The notes under the pieces are model-generated. The model was not told the origin of the DNA, did no database searches, and saw nothing but the letters and a program-made list of their open reading frames with translations. Below, in pieces: positions 58,153-64,000 of a stretch of DNA of 64,000 nucleotides. This DNA comes from Lichenibacterium ramalinae (GTDB lineage Bacteria > Pseudomonadota > Alphaproteobacteria > Rhizobiales > Beijerinckiaceae): positions 1 to 64,000 of the forward strand of contig NZ_QYBC01000019.1 of assembly GCF_004137085.1 (NCBI RefSeq), written 5' to 3'. Each line of letters opens with the position of its first letter. Position 1 is the first letter of the stretch. Position numbers and translations under genes: made by a program.

Positions 58153-58905
58153 ATGACCTTCGCCACCTACCCGTCGCTCGCGGGTGCGACCGTCCTGGTC
58201 ACGGGCGGTGCCTCCGGCATCGGCGCCTATCTGGTGCGGGCCTTCGCCGAACAGGGGTCGCGCGTCGGCTTCGTCGACATCGACGCCGAGGGCGGGCGGG
58301 CCCTCGCCGCGGAGGTCGGCGGCAGCGTGCGGTTCGCGCCCTGCGACCTGCGCGACATCGCGGCGCTGAAAGGCGCGGTGGCGGCGCTCAAGGCCGACCT
58401 CGGCCCGGCATCGGTCCTGGTCAACAACGCGGCGCGCGACGACCGGCACGGCTGGGAAGACGTCACGCCCGAATATTACGACGAGCGCATCGCCACCAAC
58501 CTGCGCCACATGTTCTTCGCCACCCAGGCGGTGGCGCCCGACATGGTGGCGGCGGGCCGCGGCTCCATCGTCAACATGGGCTCGAACTCGTGGTGGGAGG
58601 CCGGCGGCGGCATGCCGGTCTACACGACCGCCAAGGCGGCCGTGCACGGCATGACGCGCAGCTTCGCCCGCGACCTCGGCCCGCACCGCATCCGCGTCAA
58701 CACGGTCGTGCCGGGCTGGGTGATGACGGACCGGCAGAAGCAGCTCTGGGTGACGCCCGAGAAGCTGGAAGCCCAGCTGCGGCGCCAGTGCCTGCCCGAC
58801 CCGATCGACCCCGTCTACCTCGCCCGCATGGTCCTGTTCCTGGCGTCGGACGACAGCGCCATGTGCACGGCCAACAACTTCATGGTCGAGGCCGGCTCGA
58901 TCTGA
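58153..58905 (+). CDS. Short-chain dehydrogenase/reductase
   Basis: An NAD(P)-dependent enzyme of 250 residues. GGASGIG is the cofactor motif, NNAAR the structural Asn region, Ser in NMGSNSW and Tyr-Lys in YTTAKAA complete the catalytic set. VDIDAEGG after the second strand suggests NAD preference through Asp. It resembles sugar or sugar-acid dehydrogenases. The next gene starts 2 nt after its stop. Confidence 0.9.
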   Translation: MTFATYPSLAGATVLVTGGASGIGAYLVRAFAEQGSRVGFVDIDAEGGRALAAEVGGSVRFAPCDLRDIAALKGAVAALKADLGPASVLVNNAARDDRHGWEDVTPEYYDERIATNLRHMFFATQAVAPDMVAAGRGSIVNMGSNSWWEAGGGMPVYTTAKAAVHGMTRSFARDLGPHRIRVNTVVPGWVMTDRQKQLWVTPEKLEAQLRRQCLPDPIDPVYLARMVLFLASDDSAMCTANNFMVEAGSI

Positions 58906-58907
58906 CC

Positions 58908-59411
58908 GTGACGGAGCCGGCGGTCGCCACGGCGGAGCACCACCTCGCCCACATCAACGTCGCCCGCTTCCGGCGGCCCAAGGCCGACCCCGCCAATGCC
59001 GAGTTCCTCGCCGCGCTCGACGCCGTCAATGCGGCGGCGGACGGCGGGGACGGGCTGTTGTGGCGCTTCACGCCGGCGGAGGGCGACGCGGAGGACCGCC
59101 GGCTCGCCGCCGACCCGCACGGCCTGCTGAACCTGTCGGTGTGGACCGACCCGGAGGCCCTCAAGGCCTTCACCTACCGGGATCCCCTCCACCGCGCCAT
59201 GATGCGCCGCCGGCGGGACTGGTTCGACCGGCTCGACGTCACGCTGGCGCTGTGGTGGGTGCCGGCCGGCACCCGCCCGACGCTGCGCGAGGGCCTGGAG
59301 CGCCTCGCCCGGCTGGCCCGTCTCGGGCCGACGGCGGAAGCCTTCACCTTCGTCCGGCCCTTCGACGCGGGCGGGTCGGCCCTCGCGGCGCCGCGCCCCG
59401 ACGCGGCCTGA
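58908..59411 (+). CDS. DUF3291 family protein
   Basis: A protein of 167 residues from GTG 58908. HLAHINVARFRRP at the start, LLNLSVWTDPEALKAFTYRDPLH in the middle and ALWWVPAG later are the DUF3291 pattern, an alpha/beta-barrel-like dimer related to antibiotic-biosynthesis monooxygenases. Function unknown. It is probably translated together with the SDR gene (2-nt gap). Confidence 0.85.
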   Translation: MTEPAVATAEHHLAHINVARFRRPKADPANAEFLAALDAVNAAADGGDGLLWRFTPAEGDAEDRRLAADPHGLLNLSVWTDPEALKAFTYRDPLHRAMMRRRRDWFDRLDVTLALWWVPAGTRPTLREGLERLARLARLGPTAEAFTFVRPFDAGGSALAAPRPDAA

Positions 59412-59530
59412 CCGAGAGCCGTACCGGCTTTCCCTAGCGTCGCCTCGGCGACCCTGGGGCCGACGACACGGCTCTCGGCGCGAGATCTTGAGCAGATCCA
59501 CCGAAAGTGAAAGCGCTCTGGAATTCTTCG
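59412..59530 (-). repeat. Dispersed intergenic hairpin repeat, copy C (inverted)
   Basis: CCGAGAGCCGT (59412-59422) pairs perfectly with ACGGCTCTCGG (59468-59478); inside, GTCGCC and GGCGAC (59439-59452) form a stem. The reverse complement aligns with copy B through the nested stems. It lies immediately after the DUF3291 stop, so it may end that transcript. Confidence 0.65.
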
Positions 59531-59547
59531 AAGTCCAGTTTTGCGCA

Positions 59548-59564
59548 TTTAGAACCGATCCAGC
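59548..59564 (+). promoter_or_regulatory. Possible Irr-type (ICE) site upstream of iron operon
   Basis: TTTAGAA at 59548-59554 matches the left half of the rhizobial iron-control element (TTTAGAA-N3-TTCTAAA) exactly; the right half matches only 3 of 7. It is the only iron-regulatory signal I can see before the operon. Confidence 0.22.
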
Positions 59565-59692
59565 TGCCAGCCCGGCTATGGGACCGCCTCGACTTGCCTG
59601 TCCACGGCATGTCGCCTGCCGTCCTCAGGGGACTTCGGCGCCGATGAGGCTCCGGGGCGGCGAGTTCAGCGCGGATCTGCGGCCCGATCACG

Positions 59693-60046
59693 ATGTCGAC
59701 CTTTCCCATCATCCCCAGTCGGCCCGTCGCGGCCCCGGGACGCAGCCTGTTCGGTCGCGGCGGGAGCGCCCTCGCCCGCGTGGCGCTGGCGGGCCCCGGC
59801 GCGGCCCTCACCACCCTCGGGGTGGTGGCGGCGCTGGCGGCGGTGCTGCCTCCGGGCCCCGGAGGCGTCGACGCCATCGCGGTGCCGCTGGTCGCCCTGC
59901 CGCTCGTCTGGGCGGCGGCCTTCTTCCACGCCTGCCTCGACCGGTCGCCGCGCCGCGCCGCCTGGGTGGCGCTGGCGCTCTGGACCCTGTGCGGCGTGGC
60001 CGTGGCTCTCGACCGCGTTCCGCCGCCCGCCACGGTGGTGCGATGA
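59693..60046 (+). CDS. Small membrane protein of siderophore-uptake operon
   Basis: A protein of 117 residues with about three helices, starting near residue 30. I do not recognise its family with certainty; small DUF3649-type iron-transporter proteins occupy the same place in similar operons. Its stop overlaps the next start (ATGA), so it is translated with the PepSY gene. The ribosome site is weak. Confidence 0.6.
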   Translation: MSTFPIIPSRPVAAPGRSLFGRGGSALARVALAGPGAALTTLGVVAALAAVLPPGPGGVDAIAVPLVALPLVWAAAFFHACLDRSPRRAAWVALALWTLCGVAVALDRVPPPATVVR

Positions 60047-61611
60047 TCGCCCTGCCGCAGCGGGAGGCTCGCCTCCTCGTCGCCCTCCACGGCTGGTCCG
60101 CCGTGGCGCTCGGGCTGCTGCTCTACACCGTGCTGGCGACCGGCACCGTGGCGGTGATGGCCGACGAGATCGGCCATTGGTCGACCGGCGCCCTCGACGC
60201 CCGTGCCCCGCTGACCCGGCCCGTCGACGCCATCCTGCGCCGGGCCGTGGCCGACGCCCCGCCGGCCCTGCGCGAGGTCGTGGACCTCGCCGCCTCCGGG
60301 CGCGACGGCCTGCGGGTGTCGCTGCGCGATGCCCCGGGGCCGGAGCAGCGCGGCATCGACGTCGAGACCGGTCCGGACGGCCGCGTGCTGCACCGCCGCG
60401 AGGGCCTCGCCGCCGACATCGCGGGTCGCGACCCCGACGGCGCCCTGGCGGCGTTCCTGGTCGGCATCCACGTCCGCCTCTACATCCCTGGCCTGTTCGG
60501 TTACGTCGTGACGGGCGTGGCCGGGCTGGCGCTGCTGTTGGCCGCCCTGTCGGGCCTCGCCATCCACCGACACCTGCTGCGGGACCTCTTCACCCTGCGG
60601 GTTCTGGCTTCGCCGCCACTCGCGGCGCGGGACCGCCACAACCTCGCCGGCACCTGGGCCCTGCCCTTCGCCCTGGTCCTGGCGGTGACGGGCGCCTTCT
60701 TCTCCTTCGCCGCCCCGGTCGGCTTTCCCACCCTGGCCTGGGTGTCGTTCGGCGGCGACCAGCAGGCCCTGTTCACGGCCCTGCTGGGACCGCCGCCCGC
60801 CGCCGACCCGAGCCCGGCGGCCATCGCCGACCTCGACGCCGTCGCGGCCGACGCGGGGGCGCGCGCCGGCGCTGCGCCGGCCTTCATCCGCGTCGCGCAT
60901 CCGGGCCGGGCCGACGCCCGCGTCACCGTCTATGCCGAGACCCGCCCCGGCGATATCGCCGCCGCCACCCTCGTCTACGACGGGGTGACGGGCGCCTTCC
61001 TGGAGCGGCGGCCGGCGGTGGGGCGGGCGCCTTCGCTCGGCGGCACGCTCTACGGCCTGATGGCGCCGTTGCACTTCGGCCATTTCGCCGGGCTCGCCTC
61101 CAAGCTCGCCTGGACGGCGATGGGCTTCTGCTGCTGCAGCGTCACGGTCGGCGGTCTGCGCCTGTGGCTGGTGCGCCGGGCCACGGCGCGGCCCGGCTGG
61201 GCGGCGCTCGACCGCGCCACCAGCGTCGTCGCCCTCGGGCTCCCCCTGGCCATGGCGGGGTCCGGGGTGGGGTACTTCCTCGGGCTCGCCGACGGCGCCA
61301 CGGTCGAGTCCACCGCCGTCGGCTTCCTGGTGGCGGGGGCGCTCGCCCTCGTGGCGGGCGTGGCCCTGCGCCGGCCGGCGCTCGACGGCGTCCTCAGGGT
61401 CGCGACGGGGCTGGCCCTCGCCGCCCTGCCCCCGCTGCGCCTCGCCGCGGGCGGCCCCGATTGGGCGACGGCGCTCGCGGCCGGGTGCCCGGCCATCGCG
61501 TTCGGCGATGCCGCCCTGCTGGGCCTCGCCATCGCCCTGCTCCATCGGCCCGGCCGCGCGCTGCTGCGGGCCGGGCACGACGCCGCCCTCGCCGGACCCC
61601 CACGGCCGTGA
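60043..61611 (+). CDS. PepSY-associated transmembrane protein, putative ferric reductase
   Basis: The protein has 522 residues. LLVALHGWSAVALGLLLYTVLATG is a first helix with His; IHVRLYIPGLFGYVVTGVAGLALLLAALSGLAIH contains paired His residues suited to haem; RHNLAGTWALPFALVLAVTGAFFSF and the later MAPLHFGHFAG follow. These are PepSY_TM (PiuB-type) features, linked to reduction of ferric siderophores. Extra helices occupy the C-terminal 150 residues. It overlaps both neighbours by 4 nt. Confidence 0.85.
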   Translation: MIALPQREARLLVALHGWSAVALGLLLYTVLATGTVAVMADEIGHWSTGALDARAPLTRPVDAILRRAVADAPPALREVVDLAASGRDGLRVSLRDAPGPEQRGIDVETGPDGRVLHRREGLAADIAGRDPDGALAAFLVGIHVRLYIPGLFGYVVTGVAGLALLLAALSGLAIHRHLLRDLFTLRVLASPPLAARDRHNLAGTWALPFALVLAVTGAFFSFAAPVGFPTLAWVSFGGDQQALFTALLGPPPAADPSPAAIADLDAVAADAGARAGAAPAFIRVAHPGRADARVTVYAETRPGDIAAATLVYDGVTGAFLERRPAVGRAPSLGGTLYGLMAPLHFGHFAGLASKLAWTAMGFCCCSVTVGGLRLWLVRRATARPGWAALDRATSVVALGLPLAMAGSGVGYFLGLADGATVESTAVGFLVAGALALVAGVALRRPALDGVLRVATGLALAALPPLRLAAGGPDWATALAAGCPAIAFGDAALLGLAIALLHRPGRALLRAGHDAALAGPPRP

Positions 61612-62606
61612 CGGTGGCCCTGCTGCTCCTGTCGCTGCCTTCCGCGGCCGCCCTGGCCCTGATGGGGCTGCTCGACCCCAAGCGGCGGCGTTCGCGCGGC
61701 GAGCCGGCGGCGACCGTGGGCCAACGGGCCGCGGTGCTCGGCCTCGCGGCCTGCGGGCTCGCCGCCGCCGTCGCCGGCGGGGCGGCGGCCCTGCTGGTCT
61801 GGGCCATGGCGGCCGCTGCCGTCGGCTGGGCCCTGTCGATGGGGCTCGCCAGGACCCCGCCGGCCGGCCTCGCCTCGGCCGACCGCGCGGTCGCGGCGTG
61901 GCTGGGCGGCACGGGGTCGACGGGGACCGGCCCGCGGCGGAGCGGCTCGCCGCACGGCCTCGTGGCGCGGCGCTTCGGACCCCTGGCCATCCCGGCGGCG
62001 CTCGCCGCCCTGGCGGCGCTGGCGCTGGCCGGGTCGATCCGGCAGGCCCCTCCGGGGTCGGCGGCGACGCCGCGCCTGCTCGCCCTCGGCCTGCTCGACC
62101 GGATCGACCGTGGCGCCGCGGACCGCCGCGCCGCGACGCCGTGCCTCGCCGCCGTCGCGGCCGAGACCGCGGGTCCGGGTCTGCGGGACCTGCTGTCGGG
62201 GCGCGATCTCGCGTTCGACCTCCCGGCCGGACGCGGCCTCGACGGGCCCGACATCGCCCTCCAGCGCTGCATCCTGGCGCAGGGGGGCGAGGGCGCCGAG
62301 GTCACCCGCGCCGGCGACCGGCTCCGTTTCACCGTCACGGGCGAGACCGCGCGGCGCATCGCCGCCGCCGTCACGGGCCAGCTCGTCGAGGCCGATGCCC
62401 TGGCGGCGCTGTCCGAGGACCTCGGACCGGCGGCGGGGCTGCTGTGCCGCCGCCTTCCCGAGGCCGTCGGGACCGAAATCGAGGACGTCGTGGCGGCGCT
62501 GCGACGCGACGCCCTCTACGCCAAGGCCGACGACCTTCTGCGCCGCCTGCCCGCGCTGGACCGCCTCGTCTCGGCACGGCGGGCCGGGATCCCCTGCCCG
62601 CCCTGA
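61608..62606 (+). CDS. DUF3325-like membrane protein fused to an unknown soluble domain
   Basis: The protein has 332 residues from GTG 61608 (overlap GTGA). Residues 1-85 hold three helices with DPKRRRSRG between the first two, like DUF3325 proteins that follow PepSY genes. A short linker and a further helix (about 125-145) are followed by some 185 residues of soluble protein with four or more cysteines. I recognise no family in it. It may lie in the periplasm and interact with the TonB/ExbBD system. Confidence 0.6.
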   Translation: MTVALLLLSLPSAAALALMGLLDPKRRRSRGEPAATVGQRAAVLGLAACGLAAAVAGGAAALLVWAMAAAAVGWALSMGLARTPPAGLASADRAVAAWLGGTGSTGTGPRRSGSPHGLVARRFGPLAIPAALAALAALALAGSIRQAPPGSAATPRLLALGLLDRIDRGAADRRAATPCLAAVAAETAGPGLRDLLSGRDLAFDLPAGRGLDGPDIALQRCILAQGGEGAEVTRAGDRLRFTVTGETARRIAAAVTGQLVEADALAALSEDLGPAAGLLCRRLPEAVGTEIEDVVAALRRDALYAKADDLLRRLPALDRLVSARRAGIPCPP

Positions 62607-62673
62607 CCCCGCGGCGCCCGCCCGGTGGCGCGCGAAAGCCTCCCCGAACCGACACGACAAACGGAGATACCCC

Positions 62674-63489
62674 ATGATCCAAGCGCGCTTCGCGGCACGG
62701 CCGTCGGCGGCCCTGGTGCTGGCCGTGGCGGTGCTGGCCGGGCCGGTCCCGCCCGCCCTCGCCCAGGCGCCGGACGCGCCCGCCGCCGCATCGCCCGCGA
62801 CCCTGCCGCACGACCTGTCGCCCTGGTCGATGTTCATCCACGCCGATGCCGTGGTGAAGGCCGTGATGATCGGGCTCATGGCGGCCTCGGTCGCCACCTG
62901 GACGATCTGGCTCGTCAAGACGCTGCAGCTCGCCGCGGCGCGCCGCGCGGCGCAGCGCGGCCTGAAGGCGCTCGCCGCCGCCGACGACCTCGCGTCCGTG
63001 GCGGAGCGGGACGGGCAGGGGCGAGACCCCGTGGCGCTGCTGGTGGCGACCGCGGCCGCCGAGGTGGCGCGCTCGGCGGCGCTGCCGGCGGAGGGCATCA
63101 AGGACCGGGCCGGGCTGGCGATGGACCGCGTCGAGGCACGCGCAGCCCGGCGCATCACCCAGGGCACGGGCGTGCTCGCCACCGTGGGTTCCACGGCGCC
63201 CTTCGTGGGCCTCTTCGGCACCGTCTGGGGCATCATGACGAGCTTCGTCGGCATCAGCCAGGCTCACACGTCGAACCTCGCCGTCGTGGCACCCGGCATC
63301 GCGGAAGCGCTGCTGGCCACCGCCATCGGCCTCGTGGCGGCCATCCCGGCCGTCGTCATCTTCAACGGCTTCGCCCGGGCCACCTCGGGCTACAAGGCCC
63401 TGCTGGCCGACGCCTCGGCGGAGGTGATGCGCCACCTGTCGCGCGACCTCGACCGGCGCCGCACGACCCACCGCCGGGCGGCGGAGTGA
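62674..63489 (+). CDS. exbB: TonB-system energiser ExbB
   Basis: A MotA/TolQ/ExbB proton-channel protein of 271 residues. It begins with a signal-like segment (1-31, ending ALAQ) and has three helices. TVGSTAPFVGLFGTVWGIMTSF and ALLATAIGLVAAIPAVVIFN are diagnostic. ATG 62674 follows GGAGA. It powers TonB-dependent receptors with the proton gradient. Confidence 0.95.
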   Translation: MIQARFAARPSAALVLAVAVLAGPVPPALAQAPDAPAAASPATLPHDLSPWSMFIHADAVVKAVMIGLMAASVATWTIWLVKTLQLAAARRAAQRGLKALAAADDLASVAERDGQGRDPVALLVATAAAEVARSAALPAEGIKDRAGLAMDRVEARAARRITQGTGVLATVGSTAPFVGLFGTVWGIMTSFVGISQAHTSNLAVVAPGIAEALLATAIGLVAAIPAVVIFNGFARATSGYKALLADASAEVMRHLSRDLDRRRTTHRRAAE

Positions 63490-63493
63490 TCCC

Positions 63494-63922
63494 ATGGCGA
63501 TGAAACTCGGCCGAGGGGACGACGATGCCGGCGAGATCGCCGACATCAACGTCACGCCCTTCATCGACGTGGCCCTGGTGCTGCTCATCATCTTCATGGT
63601 GGCGGCGCCGCTGTCGACCGTCGACGTGCCGGTCGACCTGCCGGTGTCCAACGCCGCCGCGCAGCCCCGGCCCGAGAAGCCCGTCGTGCTGACGGTGAAG
63701 CGGGACCTCGCGCTGGTGCTCGGCGAGGACAGCGTGAGCCGCGAGGCGCTGGGCGAGCGCCTCGACGGCGAGACGGGCGGCGACCACGACCGGCGCATCG
63801 TGCTGCGCGCCGATGCCGGCCTGTCCTACGGGGAGCTGATGGGCACGATGAACCTCCTGCGGCGGTCGGGTTATCTCAAGATCGCCCTGCAGGGGCTCGA
63901 GGACGCGGGCACGGCGCCGTGA
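63494..63922 (+). CDS. exbD: TonB-system energiser ExbD
   Basis: A protein of 142 residues. One helix near residues 24-43 carries the proton-binding Asp in NVTPFIDVALVLLIIFMVA; the rest is a periplasmic domain. It starts 4 nt after exbB and its stop overlaps the next start (GTGA). Confidence 0.95.
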   Translation: MAMKLGRGDDDAGEIADINVTPFIDVALVLLIIFMVAAPLSTVDVPVDLPVSNAAAQPRPEKPVVLTVKRDLALVLGEDSVSREALGERLDGETGGDHDRRIVLRADAGLSYGELMGTMNLLRRSGYLKIALQGLEDAGTAP

Positions 63923-64000
63923 GCCTCGTGCCCTTGGCGGCGGAGCGCCGAACCGTCGACACCCTGCGCTGGGGCGCCGCCGCGCTGGTGGTGGCGGGGC
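63919..64000 (+). CDS. tonB: TonB-like energy transducer, N-terminal fragment (cut by window end)
   Basis: A GTG at 63919 overlaps the exbD stop. The 27 codons visible encode a short polar start and the beginning of a hydrophobic helix (LRWGAAALVVAG). Position after exbBD makes TonB the likely product. The gene continues beyond the window. Confidence 0.6.
   Translation, partial: MSLVPLAAERRTVDTLRWGAAALVVAG

Noticed and set aside
59412-59692. RirA-type TGA-N9-TCA site before the iron operon
   Set aside because: Each TGA in the interval was checked and none has TCA at the required distance.

Overview
This window comes from a GC-rich alphaproteobacterium, most likely of the order Hyphomicrobiales (Beijerinckiaceae, Methylobacteriaceae or Lichenihabitantaceae type). 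The grounds are the strong G/C third-position bias, the divergent tlpA/argH pair, the phoR-pstSCAB-phoU-phoB order, a smoEFGK-type polyol transporter, class I PhaC and large HDFNN-type hybrid histidine kinases. The family placement is inference. No phage, plasmid, CRISPR or complete insertion sequence was recognised.

Layout. 0.2-2.6 kb: sirtuin, class I aminotransferase and a small secreted protein, all on the minus strand. 2.9-8.0 kb: PHA synthase, a polytopic GT-C-like membrane protein and an FAH-family hydrolase. 8.0-11.0 kb: a visibly lower-GC stretch with one orphan methyltransferase between two gene-poor segments, probably acquired DNA. 11.0-18.0 kb: two tandem paralogous hybrid histidine kinases, the second with a LOV blue-light domain. 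18.35-18.6 kb: tRNA-Gly(TCC) and tRNA-Tyr(GTA). 18.7-30.5 kb: ordinary metabolism and stress genes (GH15, nucleoside hydrolase, CDF transporter, TlpA, ArgH, KatE, DUF2945, acyltransferase, HTH protein, GFA protein, YghZ-type reductase). 30.85-36.2 kb: SorC-type regulator and polyol ABC transporter. 36.4-42.3 kb: small secreted proteins, hydrolase, ferredoxin-like protein, DsbA/FrnE, GlxA-type regulator, rhodanese and SthA. 42.3-46.2 kb: a small diguanylate cyclase converging on recX and rfbDBC. 46.4-53.1 kb: the complete phosphate-sensing and uptake operon. 53.1-59.4 kb: HolA, a multidomain diguanylate cyclase, a split ChrA, an SDR and a DUF3291 protein. 59.7-64.0 kb: a PepSY/DUF3325/ExbB/ExbD/TonB iron-uptake operon cut by the window edge.

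How the genes work together. The Pho block is self-contained: PhoR and PhoB for signalling, PstSCAB for transport, PhoU linking the two. A candidate Pho box precedes phoR and a weaker one precedes pstS. The SorC-type regulator sits directly upstream of smoEFGK, and an inverted-repeat operator lies between them. rfbC-rfbB-rfbD supply dTDP-L-rhamnose steps, but rfbA is not here. The last operon looks like energised siderophore uptake with a PepSY-type ferric reductase.

Most unusual points: a LOV hybrid kinase beside a LOV-less paralogue; a three-copy intergenic repeat with nested stems; a PhoR that cannot have N-terminal membrane helices because of an in-frame stop; an 88-nt convergent overlap between recX and a GGDEF gene; and a DUF3325-like membrane protein fused to an unrecognised soluble domain in the iron operon. 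I see no clear case of a wholly undescribed system.
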